34,097 nucleotides of DNA from Flavobacteriales bacterium (GTDB lineage Bacteria; Bacteroidota; Bacteroidia; Flavobacteriales; Schleiferiaceae): NCBI GenBank assembly GCA_012269745.1, contig JAAXJR010000036.1, forward strand, positions 2,556-36,652, written 5' to 3'. Positions 15,727 through 23,630 of the stretch are shown here, piece by piece. Position 1 is the first letter of the stretch. The number at the start of each line of letters is the position of its first letter. Under the pieces are notes generated by a model, which searched no databases, was not told where the DNA came from, and saw nothing but the letters and a program-made list of their open reading frames with translations. The translations under genes and the position numbers were made by a program.

Positions 15727-16592
15727 TACAGTAGTTTTAGGTTGTCTACCAACACCGTAGCAGTATCGCCAGTGTTGTTAATAGCACCAAAAAATAAATT
15801 AAAGTCACCAGCGTTGGGGTAGCCGCTTACTTCAGTAACGAGGTTTAGGTACACTTTATTCCATTCTTCATTAGGGAAAAGTGTGACCACTGGGGCCTGA
15901 AGGCTTTGGAATTGCTCATTGGCAATCACCCCAAATGTCAGGGGAACATCAGTTTTATAGTTAACCTCCAACCATACATTAGCCCCTGCTTGTGGCAATT
16001 CAAATGCTTGTGGAGTTCTGAATTCCGCAATGGTAGTGGGGAGCATGGTAATTTTCCCACTTTTATTTGGGGTTTCACCAGGGTGGATAAATGCACCTTC
16101 ACTTTCGTCAATGACCTGGAGTGTAGTGTCGCTTTGAGGAGCTCTATTGAAACTAAGACCAACACCGTCGAAATCTTCGACCACTTCTATGGTGTAGACG
16201 TTATTATAAGTGAATGTACTTTGATTCTGGCTCAGCGCTCTTTTACTATAAGGGGCAAGGTCCCAATTAAAGGTCTTCGCGTTCAACATTTCGTATTGAT
16301 TGCGCTGCGTATAACTTCCGTTAATGCTAATTCCGGGAATGATCCGTATTTCTTGATCATCGCCCGCAAGCACAGGGACTTCGCATGGGGGGATAAAAGC
16401 ACCTATTTGAGCACCGTTCTGTTCCACCCAAAAGGTATTGATCTTTGAAGAACTGGTTCCTTGTCCACCGGATGCGCTGACCACTAAGGTATCGACAGTA
16501 ATGTAGGCTACTTCAGGAGCTGGTGCGGTATCGCAACTGGTCGAAAGCAAGGCAGTAATACCTGCGATAAAAGGAAGAAAGGTGTACTTCAT
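15723..16592 (-). CDS. Conserved lipoprotein linked to the WcaJ-like transferase
   Basis: 289 residues. The lipoprotein signal ends at LLSTSC (Cys20). The mature part is beta-rich with an N-terminal segment around KINTFWVEQNGAQIGAFIPPCEVPVL and a C-terminal jelly-roll-like part ending TATVLVDNLKLLY, which resembles carbohydrate-binding modules. I know similar lipoproteins beside sugar transferases in Flavobacteriia but no defined function. The 4-base overlap with the transferase start suggests a linked role in surface polysaccharide; that is inference. It is the first gene of the minus-strand run. Confidence 0.8.
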   Translation of the reverse strand: MKYTFLPFIAGITALLSTSCDTAPAPEVAYITVDTLVVSASGGQGTSSSKINTFWVEQNGAQIGAFIPPCEVPVLAGDDQEIRIIPGISINGSYTQRNQYEMLNAKTFNWDLAPYSKRALSQNQSTFTYNNVYTIEVVEDFDGVGLSFNRAPQSDTTLQVIDESEGAFIHPGETPNKSGKITMLPTTIAEFRTPQAFELPQAGANVWLEVNYKTDVPLTFGVIANEQFQSLQAPVVTLFPNEEWNKVYLNLVTEVSGYPNAGDFNLFFGAINNTGDTATVLVDNLKLLY

Positions 16593-16599
16593 TGGGGCT

Positions 16600-16607
16600 C
16601 AAAGTTA
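16600..16607 (-). promoter_or_regulatory. -7 element for the lipoprotein/WcaJ operon
   Basis: On the minus strand TAACTTTG is a perfect TAnnTTTG. It ends 7 bases before the ATG at 16592, so the transcript would have at most a very short leader. No clear -33 TTG at 19-21 bases. Confidence 0.5.
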
Positions 16608-16693
16608 ACGAATGAAAGCCAATGGGTATTTGTTAAAAACTAAGCAAGGTTCGCGCCAAAATCAGATGTGTTCTTGGGTACTTTCAAACCACT

Positions 16694-17335
16694 ATGAATA
16701 GCGATTCTCCAATTTTTCAAGGTCAGCGTAAACAGCTCTGCGAGCGATTGTTAGCGGAAGGGTATGCCACTGAAAAAGTGTTGCAGGCGATGATGCGAGT
16801 GCCGCGTCATTTGTTCTTGGAGAGTGGCTTTCACCAGCATGCCTATTTGGATAAAGCATTCCCAATAGCTGCAGGTCAGACCATAAGTCACCCATCTACT
16901 GTGGCCTGGCAAAGCGAATTATTGCAAGTCGAACCAGGCATGAAGGTATTGGAGATAGGAACTGGATGTGGCTATCAAGCTGCCGTCCTGGTGGAGCTTG
17001 GGGTGAAGCTTTTTACTATTGAACGCCAAAAGGAATTGGTCGATTTCTCCAAACGAATGCTTAAAACTCTGGGATTGCGAGCAGAACAGAAATTTGGAGA
17101 TGGATTTAAGGGAATGCCAGTTTTTGCGCCCTTCGATCGCATCATTGTAACCTGTGGTGCTCCCTATGTTCCTAAAGCATTACTCTCGCAATTAAAGGTC
17201 GGGGGCATCATGATAATTCCTGTGGGAGAGGGCACTCAGAAGATGGTACGTATTCAAAAGAATGCAGATGGATCCTTTGTTCAAAAGGTGTTGGGAGATG
17301 CAGCGTTCGTTCCTATGCTAAAAGACAAGGAGTAG
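16694..17335 (+). CDS. pcm: Protein-L-isoaspartate O-methyltransferase
   Basis: 213 residues. This SAM-dependent enzyme repairs isoaspartyl residues in aged proteins. Motifs: QTISHPSTV (62-70, the PIMT-specific loop, usually ISQPYIV), LEIGTGCGY (86-94, SAM motif I), and FDRIIVTCGAPYVPKALLSQLKVGG. Length is normal for bacterial Pcm. The gene lies divergent from the lipoprotein/WcaJ operon across 101 bases. smpB follows after 15 bases but has its own promoter element. Confidence 0.95.
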   Translation: MNSDSPIFQGQRKQLCERLLAEGYATEKVLQAMMRVPRHLFLESGFHQHAYLDKAFPIAAGQTISHPSTVAWQSELLQVEPGMKVLEIGTGCGYQAAVLVELGVKLFTIERQKELVDFSKRMLKTLGLRAEQKFGDGFKGMPVFAPFDRIIVTCGAPYVPKALLSQLKVGGIMIIPVGEGTQKMVRIQKNADGSFVQKVLGDAAFVPMLKDKE

Positions 17336-17337
17336 CG

Positions 17338-17345
17338 TACCTTTG
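17338..17345 (+). promoter_or_regulatory. -7 element directly before smpB
   Basis: TACCTTTG, a perfect TAnnTTTG, ends 5 bases before the GTG start at 17351. A start site 5-7 bases downstream would fall on the start codon, giving a leaderless smpB mRNA. Confidence 0.6.
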
Positions 17346-17350
17346 CCTCT

Positions 17351-17797
17351 GTGAAATCCATTGAAATCAAAAATAAGAAGGCCAAATTCGATTACGAATG
17401 GCTAGATACCTTCACGGCTGGGCTACAGCTTCAAGGCACTGAGGTTAAAAGTATCCGTCTAGGAAAAGCTTCTATTGCTGAAGGGTATTGTTATTTCAAG
17501 GATGGCGAGTTATTCATTAAGAATATGAATATCGCCGAGTGGTCGCACGGAAATATATACAATCATGATCCTATCAGAGAACGCAAGCTTTTGTTGGCAA
17601 AGCGGGAATTGGAAAAGATTGAAAAAGCCACTAAAGACCAGGGTATTACTGTAGTGCCTACGAAGCTATTTATCAGTGAAAAGGGTTGGGTTAAACTCAA
17701 TATAGCTGTGGCACGAGGAAAGAAGAATTACGACAAGCGCCAGTCTTTAAAAGACAAAGACGCAAAACGAGATTTAGCACGATTAAAACGATACTAG
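17351..17797 (+). CDS. smpB: SsrA-binding protein
   Basis: 148 residues starting at GTG. It binds tmRNA and delivers it to stalled ribosomes for trans-translation. Landmarks are [57 protein letters not shown] and the basic C-terminal tail ([15 protein letters not shown]). Length and motifs are normal for the family. The start codon is confirmed by the usual N-terminus; a perfect -7 element lies immediately upstream. pyrD follows after one base. Confidence 0.97.
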   Translation: MKSIEIKNKKAKFDYEWLDTFTAGLQLQGTEVKSIRLGKASIAEGYCYFKDGELFIKNMNIAEWSHGNIYNHDPIRERKLLLAKRELEKIEKATKDQGITVVPTKLFISEKGWVKLNIAVARGKKNYDKRQSLKDKDAKRDLARLKRY

Positions 17798-17798
17798 C

Positions 17799-18815
17799 AT
17801 GTACAAAGGCCTTATTCGACCTTTACTGTTCTTGATGAACGCTGAACAGGCGCATCACTTCACGTTTAAAACTATAAAATTCCTTTTTAAAATACCCGGG
17901 GTACAGGCAATTACGGCATTGTTCTTTGGTAGCATAAAAGGCAAGGAGAAGCAGGTCATGGGTTTGACCTTTAAAAACCCAGTAGGACTCGCCGCCGGTT
18001 TTGATAAGGACGCGAAGCTCTACAACGAATTAAGTGCTTTTGGATTTGGATTCATAGAAGTCGGGACACTTACCCCTAAGCCACAAGACGGTAACCCCAA
18101 ACCTCGTCTTTTTAGATTGGTGGAAGATGAAGCCGTCATCAATAGAATGGGCTTCAACAATGGAGGTCTAGATGAAGCTGCCCTTCGATTGGCGAAAAAG
18201 ACGACGGATATCGTTATCGGTGGTAACATCGGTAAGAATAAGGTTACTCCGAACGAGGTTGCCACTTCGGATTATATCAAAGGAGTAGAGGTGCTTCACG
18301 ATGTGGTAGATTATTTCGTGGTCAATGTGAGCTCACCGAACACGCCTAATCTTCGCGAACTTCAAGAAAAAGAACCCCTAAAAGCGCTGTTGCAGGAGGT
18401 TAAAGCTAAAAATGAAGAGCTAGGTGCTAAACCATTGATGCTCAAGATTGCACCGGATTTGACCGAGGGGCAGCTGGACGATATCGTAGAGATTGTAAAT
18501 GAGCTTCAACTCAGCGGGGTTGTGGCTACGAACACGACCATTTCCCGCGAAGGATTAAAGGCCTCTGATGCCAAAGTCGAAGCCATTGGTGCAGGTGGTT
18601 TAAGTGGTAAAATCCTCAGAGAAAGAAGTACTGAAGTTGTGCGTTACTTGCGCAGCAAGCTTTCCAAGGATATCGCTATCGTTGCCGTGGGTGGTGTATT
18701 CACTGGAGCGGATGCCAAAGAAAAATTGGATGCTGGAGCAGATTTAGTACAAGTGTGGACAGGCTTCCTGTATGAAGGACCTGCCATGGTGCGTAGAATG
18801 CTTCGTTCTTTGTAA
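17799..18815 (+). CDS. pyrD: Dihydroorotate dehydrogenase, class 2 (quinone)
   Basis: 338 residues. This FMN enzyme oxidises dihydroorotate to orotate in pyrimidine synthesis. The N-terminal amphipathic segment ([20 protein letters not shown]) that docks on the membrane and quinone marks class 2. Further landmarks are [33 protein letters not shown] with the catalytic serine, and [14 protein letters not shown]. The ATG lies one base after the smpB stop, so the two are co-transcribed. Length is typical. Confidence 0.97.
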   Translation: MYKGLIRPLLFLMNAEQAHHFTFKTIKFLFKIPGVQAITALFFGSIKGKEKQVMGLTFKNPVGLAAGFDKDAKLYNELSAFGFGFIEVGTLTPKPQDGNPKPRLFRLVEDEAVINRMGFNNGGLDEAALRLAKKTTDIVIGGNIGKNKVTPNEVATSDYIKGVEVLHDVVDYFVVNVSSPNTPNLRELQEKEPLKALLQEVKAKNEELGAKPLMLKIAPDLTEGQLDDIVEIVNELQLSGVVATNTTISREGLKASDAKVEAIGAGGLSGKILRERSTEVVRYLRSKLSKDIAIVAVGGVFTGADAKEKLDAGADLVQVWTGFLYEGPAMVRRMLRSL

Positions 18816-18844
18816 CTTCGGGAAAGAACCCAATTACAGACCCA

Positions 18845-19714
18845 ATGACCCATATTTCCATTGTAGAGTGTCCTCGTGATGCTTGGCAAGGATTCAGAGA
18901 CTTTATTCCCACAGGGGAGAAAGTCAATCATATCAAAATGCTCGCTAACTGCGGGTTTCACACTATTGATGCCGGATCTTTTGTAAGCCCTCGCGCGATG
19001 CCTCAAATGGCGGATGCACGAGAACTGTTTTCGGCGCTCGAGGGAGTGAAAGAAACCACAAATACTCGGCTGTTGAGCATCATTGCCTCTGAAGGTGGTG
19101 CCAAGCGAGCTACCCAATTCGATTTTATAGACTCTTGGGGTTATCCTTTTAGCGTTAGTGAAGAATTCCAATTGCGTAATTCAAGGAAGAACATTAAGGA
19201 TGGATTAGATGATCTTAAACGAGTCAAAGAATTAGCGCAAAAACATGGCGTAGAGTTGGTTGTGTACCTGAGCATGGCTTTTGGAAATCCTTACGGAGAA
19301 GTGTATCATCAAGAGATGGTATTAGAAAGACTACGTCAAGCCGAGGACGCTGGGGCTGATTTGATCTCACTCAGCGATACCACAGGTGAAGGAACCACAG
19401 AAAAGGTGGTTGAGCTTTGTTCTTTAGTCAAAAATGAAAGTAAGGTCCAGTGGGGTGCTCATATGCATAGTACCTATGAGGAGGCGGCTGCCAAAACTAC
19501 GGCAGCTATAGAAGCTGGATGCACCAGGATCGATACAGCTCTTAGGGGATTTGGTGGATGTCCGTTCGCTTCTGATGCATTGATCGGTAATATGCCCACA
19601 GAAAAGGTGCTAACAGCCATAGAACGAATGGAAGATGTCTCTCACGATTTGGATCCACTCGCATTAGAAAGTGCATATAATAGTGCATTGAGTGTCTTTA
19701 GTGACCGTCATTAA
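18845..19714 (+). CDS. Hydroxymethylglutaryl-CoA lyase
   Basis: 289 residues. This TIM-barrel metal enzyme splits HMG-CoA into acetyl-CoA and acetoacetate, the last step of leucine breakdown. Visible: ECPRDAWQGF (catalytic Arg-Asp, usually GPRDGLQ), HTIDAGSFVSPRAMPQM, the metal HxH in GAHMHSTYEEA, and GFGGCPFA with the active-site cysteine. These variants match the form common in Bacteroidota. The promoter of the B12 operon begins 2 bases after its stop, and its last codons must hold that promoter's upstream part. Confidence 0.9.
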   Translation: MTHISIVECPRDAWQGFRDFIPTGEKVNHIKMLANCGFHTIDAGSFVSPRAMPQMADARELFSALEGVKETTNTRLLSIIASEGGAKRATQFDFIDSWGYPFSVSEEFQLRNSRKNIKDGLDDLKRVKELAQKHGVELVVYLSMAFGNPYGEVYHQEMVLERLRQAEDAGADLISLSDTTGEGTTEKVVELCSLVKNESKVQWGAHMHSTYEEAAAKTTAAIEAGCTRIDTALRGFGGCPFASDALIGNMPTEKVLTAIERMEDVSHDLDPLALESAYNSALSVFSDRH

Positions 19715-19716
19715 CG

Positions 19717-19724
19717 TAAATTTG
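19717..19724 (+). promoter_or_regulatory. B12 operon promoter, -7 element
   Basis: TAAATTTG, a perfect TAnnTTTG. Start of transcription is expected at about 19729-19731, which coincides with the 5' strand of riboswitch helix P1 (19728-19735). This agreement supports both calls. Confidence 0.75.
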
Positions 19725-19727
19725 TAC

Positions 19728-19885
19728 TTGTAGGTTGGGTCGCGGAAGCGATCCTTAAAAAGGAACTCGGTAAAAGTCCGAGGCAGTGCCAGCTACTGTA
19801 ACTCATGTTGAAAGCTTAATACAGCCACTGCTATTAGCGGGAAGGAATTAAGTGGGAGTGAGGAGCCAGGATACTTGACCTACAA
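19728..19885 (+). ncRNA. Cobalamin riboswitch aptamer
   Basis: The class-I adenosylcobalamin aptamer features are all present: closing helix P1 TTGTAGGT (19728-19735) with ACCTACAA (19878-19885); AAAAAGGAACTCGGTAAAAG with the stem CTCGG/CCGAG (about 19757-19782); GGCAGTGCCAGCTACTGTAAC (P5/L5 and following); GCCACTG (19824-19830); GGGAAGG; and the B12 box GAGCCAGGATACTTGACC ending at 19880. It lies directly upstream of a TonB receptor of the BtuB type. In this family, binding of B12 shuts off expression. Confidence 0.95.
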
Positions 19886-19898
19886 TGAATTAGAAAAA

Positions 19899-19918
19899 AT
19901 TGCTCTGGGTCAAGCAAT
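19899..19918 (+). promoter_or_regulatory. Riboswitch regulatory hairpin (P13-like)
   Basis: Stem ATTGCT (19899-19904) with AGCAAT (19913-19918), loop CTGGGTCA. Loop bases CTGG (19905-19908) can pair with CCAG in aptamer loop L5 (19789-19792), the known L5-L13 kissing interaction of cobalamin riboswitches. Bases GGTCAAG (19908-19914) can instead pair with CTTGACC (19874-19880), which would break both P1 and this hairpin. The hairpin ends 9 bases before the btuB ATG and no T-run follows, so control of translation is inferred. Confidence 0.65.
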
Positions 19919-19927
19919 GCTGATGTT

Positions 19928-21697
19928 ATGAAAAAATGGTACTTGCTTGCCTTCATGGCGAGCGCCTACATCGTTACCGCACAATCTGCGGACACCTTAA
20001 GCACTGCGACTATTCTCGCAGACGGTCTTGAGTTCTCAGAAAACAGGACACTTGTCGATTCGACAATCCACGGCTTGAGTGATGTGGCTAACTATCTTCA
20101 AAAAGACTCTAGATTTCAGATTCGTCAATATGCACCGGGTTCTGTTGCAACGCTCAACCTAGGTGGAGCCAATAGTACTCAAAGCCGCATTCTTTGGGAG
20201 GGGATAGATATTTCAAGTATGGCTTCAGGGGTCTTAGATCTCAGTCTAGTACCCTCAGTACTGTTGTCCAAGCAAGCCGTTTCTACTGGGGCAAACGCTG
20301 CTCTTGGTAATGAAAGCGGGATGATCGGAGGGTTGGATCTGGGATGGAATGCTACGTCTAAATCGTTCTTTTCCACGGCTTTTGGTGCCAACAGCATAGG
20401 TATGAGATCCTTCGTCGTCCAAAATGGTGGTGAATTCTCAGGTGTTCGCTACCGGTCTTTTATCAAAACCGAGCAAAGCGATAATGCATACCCGTACTCT
20501 TTGGGCAATAATGAGTTTACCATGAGCGGAATGGAGTATTCTACTTTGACATTGCTGCAACGCTACCAAGGAAAAGTCGGTAGGGTTCGTTGGAATACCA
20601 ATATCTGGTACACCGAAGGGAACAAAAATAGTCGTGGATCAGTCTTGACCGCTGGAAATCGTAATCATCTGGAGGACAGAATTGTGCGTGGTCTTATGAG
20701 CGCTCAAAAAAGAGACCTGAAGGCTACTTTGTTCTATGGTAAAGAATGGCAATCGTATACGGATACGGCTTCTTTCTTGAATCTAAGAGATACGAATACA
20801 TACGATCAATTGTCTTTGCGCTTGGCTAAGGACGCTAAAAACTACACAACTAGCTTAGTGGCTGCATATGTGCAGGGCGCAGGAACCTCTAGAAACGTAT
20901 CAATGGCTCAGCTGAATGCAAGCCACTTGCATAAATTAGGAAAGGCTTTTTCGGTTACCGGTAAGTTGTCTTATTGGAACAATATTGTAGTGGGAGGCGC
21001 GCAGTTGAATTGGGCCGGTAAAAACACCGCAGGGAAACACCACATCACGGCGGGGACATTCTACCGTTTACCAACAATTAATGAGCTGTTTTGGACGCCC
21101 GGGGGAAATCCTGATTTGCTTTCTGAACGTTCTTACGGTGCTAAGTACAGTGTTCTTAAAAAATGGAATGCACTATCACTTTATGTGAGTTCAGATCAAT
21201 TGTACTTCTCAAACCTTATACAGTGGACACCGGGAACAAATGGGTTCTGGAGTCCAGAGAATATAGAGCAGGCTTATACCTCAACATCTTCGTTGATTGG
21301 CAGTTATTCTAATGGCAATTGGTTTAACGAATTCTCATTAACGCATCAGTACAGTAGAGTAATTTCCTCTGTAGTGCCAGGTAATGAAGGGAAATCCTTG
21401 TTGTATCGCCCTGATTTTAATGCAGTGTATACCGTTACTTACGATGCAGGTAGATTCAATGCCCAGATTCGGACACATTACCTGGGAAAGCGGCAGACAT
21501 TACGTGATAATTCTCCGCTTGGAACCATGCCGAGTGAATTATGGATGGATGTAAGTTTGACCACCAAGGTGCTCAATAAAGTCCGACTATTAGCAACGGT
21601 GCACAACATCACAGACGCAAAGCGAAACTTCTTTTTAAACTATCCGATGCCGGGTAGGTATCTTTCTTTAACGCTTCAATTAAACTCTAAATCATGA
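19928..21697 (+). CDS. TonB-dependent cobalamin receptor (BtuB-like)
   Basis: 589 residues. A signal peptide (ending near VTAQ, residue 19) is followed by a short N-terminal stretch, a plug domain (about 40-150, with SVATLNLGGANSTQSRILWEGIDI), and an outer-membrane beta-barrel ending in an alternating aromatic/hydrophobic strand (GRYLSLTLQL). Bound substrate would be vitamin B12: the gene sits 42 bases after a cobalamin riboswitch. It is somewhat shorter than E. coli BtuB and no clear carboxypeptidase-like N-terminal domain is present. The stop overlaps the next start (ATGA). Confidence 0.9.
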   Translation: MKKWYLLAFMASAYIVTAQSADTLSTATILADGLEFSENRTLVDSTIHGLSDVANYLQKDSRFQIRQYAPGSVATLNLGGANSTQSRILWEGIDISSMASGVLDLSLVPSVLLSKQAVSTGANAALGNESGMIGGLDLGWNATSKSFFSTAFGANSIGMRSFVVQNGGEFSGVRYRSFIKTEQSDNAYPYSLGNNEFTMSGMEYSTLTLLQRYQGKVGRVRWNTNIWYTEGNKNSRGSVLTAGNRNHLEDRIVRGLMSAQKRDLKATLFYGKEWQSYTDTASFLNLRDTNTYDQLSLRLAKDAKNYTTSLVAAYVQGAGTSRNVSMAQLNASHLHKLGKAFSVTGKLSYWNNIVVGGAQLNWAGKNTAGKHHITAGTFYRLPTINELFWTPGGNPDLLSERSYGAKYSVLKKWNALSLYVSSDQLYFSNLIQWTPGTNGFWSPENIEQAYTSTSSLIGSYSNGNWFNEFSLTHQYSRVISSVVPGNEGKSLLYRPDFNAVYTVTYDAGRFNAQIRTHYLGKRQTLRDNSPLGTMPSELWMDVSLTTKVLNKVRLLATVHNITDAKRNFFLNYPMPGRYLSLTLQLNSKS

Positions 21698-22707
21698 AGA
21701 AACTCACCCTAGCTATCGCGGCACTATCCTTAGCTGCGTGCACTAAAACTCCACTTCCTGGCGAACCTACCGTGTATGAGGATGCCTTGATCATTTTAAA
21801 TGAAGGTGCATTTACAGGAGGCACAGCAACCTTGGACGCAGTAGGTGGTACTATTGATACAGTAGTTCAGTCAGCCTTTAGTACTGAGAATGGATTTGCC
21901 TTAGGAAATATTGGTCAGCACATGGTGTTGGCAGATTCACTCCTTGTGGTTTCCGTAAATAACGCCGGAGTGGTGCGTGGAATTAGTAGAAAGTCTTTGC
22001 TTGAGCGTTGGTCAACTTTGGTGGCAGGTCCGAGGTATTTGGCCAATTCTGGGAATAGCCTAATAGTCACCACCTGGTCTTCAGATTATATTAAGATTTT
22101 AGATAAATACTCTGGTCAGCTCTTAGACAGTATTGACGTATTCGGTGTGAGCGAACAAGTCCATGCAGATGGAGATATGGTCTATGTTGGACTCAACGGT
22201 GGATTCGGGAACGATAATAGGGTAGCTGTGGTCGATTTGAATACCAAAAGTGTGGATACTTTAGTAGTCGGAGACAAACCCAACTCATTTGTTCAGGTCG
22301 GTTCGGTCGTATATGTCCTTTGTGCAGGGTACGAAGATTGGGCGGGATCTGCTTCTACACCAGCCAGTCTATGGAAGATAGAGAACGGCATAGCGACAGA
22401 AGTGCTTGCTGCTCCAACGAGTGCAGATCATGCCATTGCCTTGAAAACGGACGGTACAGATTTATTTTTCCTTAATGCTTCTTACTCAGGAGCGGTTGTC
22501 AAAACTTCATTGAGCCCTACTGCATGGCCAATGTCGCCAATTACTAATGCCGGAGGCTATAACCTTGATTTGATTAATGACGTACTATACGTACATGACG
22601 CAAAGGACTATGCAAGTGCTGGAAAAATCTATCAGTACGACCTTAATGGTGCCTTAATAGATAGCTTAGACGCGGGAATCATTCCACGTCAAGCAGTAGT
22701 GAATTAA
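21694..22707 (+). CDS. BtuG-like surface lipoprotein (YncE/DUF5074 beta-propeller)
   Basis: 337 residues. Lipoprotein signal MKKLTLAIAALSLAAC (Cys16). The mature part repeats a blade pattern every 40-45 residues (SLLVVSVNNAGVVRGI, NSLIVTTWSSDYIKIL, DMVYVGLNGGFGNDNRVAVVDL, SVVYVLCAGYED, TDLFFLNASYSG, DVLYVHDAKDYASAGKIYQYDL), as in YncE-type seven-bladed propellers. In Bacteroides, BtuG is a surface propeller lipoprotein that captures B12 for BtuB. Here the same partner arrangement, with ATGA overlap to the receptor gene and B12-riboswitch control, makes a BtuG-like capture protein likely. Confidence 0.8.
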   Translation: MKKLTLAIAALSLAACTKTPLPGEPTVYEDALIILNEGAFTGGTATLDAVGGTIDTVVQSAFSTENGFALGNIGQHMVLADSLLVVSVNNAGVVRGISRKSLLERWSTLVAGPRYLANSGNSLIVTTWSSDYIKILDKYSGQLLDSIDVFGVSEQVHADGDMVYVGLNGGFGNDNRVAVVDLNTKSVDTLVVGDKPNSFVQVGSVVYVLCAGYEDWAGSASTPASLWKIENGIATEVLAAPTSADHAIALKTDGTDLFFLNASYSGAVVKTSLSPTAWPMSPITNAGGYNLDLINDVLYVHDAKDYASAGKIYQYDLNGALIDSLDAGIIPRQAVVN

Positions 22708-23228
22708 GCTTTCACAGTTGCTTCAACTCTAGTTTCTGCGTAACCGGCAAGAGCAGAGAACAAGAAGCTAGAAAGAAGCTCAGGAGCATAGAACGGGATT
22801 GCTGCAGTGTAAGCTGCTAGTAGTCCCGTTCCTGTTTTTGGATAAGGACTTAAAGCGCTCGCCCAAACACCAAAGTTGGAAATAGCGAAAAATGCAAGGC
22901 TACCAACAATAAGACCTAGGGCTGCAGTTTTACGGGATTTACTGAAATATCCAGTGATGCTGTAAGCAGCGAAACCTAAGTAGGTGAAGATGCTACCTGC
23001 GTACATGAAGACAAATTCGCCCGAAGGGTAGACGATGTTGTTCAGGATCAAATCTGTCACCATCATCGTTCCAGCCATTAATGCTAAAGACTGCCCAACC
23101 TTTTTTCCTGAAAAAGCAGTATAAAAGGCCAAGGCCCCCATCGCTGTGAAGTTAGGGTAATGAGGGAATAAGCGGCTTAGTGCAGCTACTAAAACTAAAA
23201 CGGTAAATACGGTTGCTTTTGAATTCAT
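22704..23228 (-). CDS. DUF6580-type multi-pass membrane protein
   Basis: 174 residues with about five hydrophobic helices. The N-terminal ALSRLFPHYPNFTAMGALAFYTA segment is the hallmark of DUF6580 family proteins, which look like substrate-binding (S) components of ECF or related vitamin transporters; this resemblance is from memory. It lies convergent to the BtuG-like gene with a 4-base TTAA overlap of the stops. Being next to the B12 operon suggests, but does not prove, a role in B12 or precursor passage across the inner membrane. It has its own promoter. Confidence 0.75.
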   Translation of the reverse strand: MNSKATVFTVLVLVAALSRLFPHYPNFTAMGALAFYTAFSGKKVGQSLALMAGTMMVTDLILNNIVYPSGEFVFMYAGSIFTYLGFAAYSITGYFSKSRKTAALGLIVGSLAFFAISNFGVWASALSPYPKTGTGLLAAYTAAIPFYAPELLSSFLFSALAGYAETRVEATVKA

Positions 23229-23247
23229 TGTGCTATCGTTTGCCTCA

Positions 23248-23255
23248 CAAATATA
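23248..23255 (-). promoter_or_regulatory. -7 element for the DUF6580 gene
   Basis: On the minus strand TATATTTG is a perfect TAnnTTTG, about 20 bases before the ATG at 23228, giving a leader of about 13 bases. It lies between this gene and the stop of the upstream regulator gene (23264), so the gene is transcribed on its own. Confidence 0.65.
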
Positions 23256-23263
23256 CTACGCTA

Positions 23264-23614
23264 TTATTGCTCTACGAAAGATTTATACGTTCCATCACCA
23301 TTGAGTACAATCATAGTGTTCTTACCTGTATTGACCTCTTTTATTCTTTCAACGATTTTAGTCTCCACCATTACCTCACTAGGCCCACTGGATTCTGATA
23401 GAGTGGGTGAGCGCCTACCGGTAAGTAAAAATCGAAGGTCTATTTCAGGATCGTGATTAGCTAGGTTGATTATAAACTGCAGAGAAGGCTTATTGCGACC
23501 ATTCATGATGTGTACAACGGTCGATCGATTCATATCTAAGGCTTTTGCTAAATCTGGAGCAGCCATACCTTTTTGCTGCATCCATTGCTCAATTCGTGCT
23601 ACTACTTCATCCAT
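23264..23614 (-). CDS. XRE-type helix-turn-helix regulator
   Basis: 116 residues. The N-terminal half holds a Cro/CI-type helix-turn-helix: VVARIEQWMQQKGMAAPDLAKALDMNRSTVVHIMNGRNKPSLQFIINLAN (residues about 4-54). A short linker leads to a C-terminal beta segment (IVERIKEV ... MIVLNGDGTYKSFVEQ) seen in Flavobacteriia regulators of this size. Such proteins bind DNA palindromes as dimers, often next to their own gene. Two bases upstream of its ATG lies a perfect 7-bp inverted repeat that could be its operator. Targets other than itself are unknown. Confidence 0.85.
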   Translation of the reverse strand: MDEVVARIEQWMQQKGMAAPDLAKALDMNRSTVVHIMNGRNKPSLQFIINLANHDPEIDLRFLLTGRRSPTLSESSGPSEVMVETKIVERIKEVNTGKNTMIVLNGDGTYKSFVEQ

Positions 23615-23615
23615 A

Positions 23616-23630
23616 GAACTAAATTAGTTC
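23616..23630. promoter_or_regulatory. Candidate operator of the XRE regulator
   Basis: GAACTAA-A-TTAGTTC is a perfect 7-bp inverted repeat 1 base upstream of the regulator's ATG. A second repeat, AATGAAC (23667-23673) and GTTCATT (23689-23695), shares the GAAC/GTTC core within the same AT-rich 157-base gap (23615-23771). Nothing else, including no ORF, is seen in that gap. Confidence 0.4.

Noticed and set aside
15906-16448. 180-residue plus-strand ORF within the conserved lipoprotein gene
   Set aside because: Antisense shadow of a lipoprotein with a clear signal and coupled neighbour; product is cysteine- and phenylalanine-rich without a domain.
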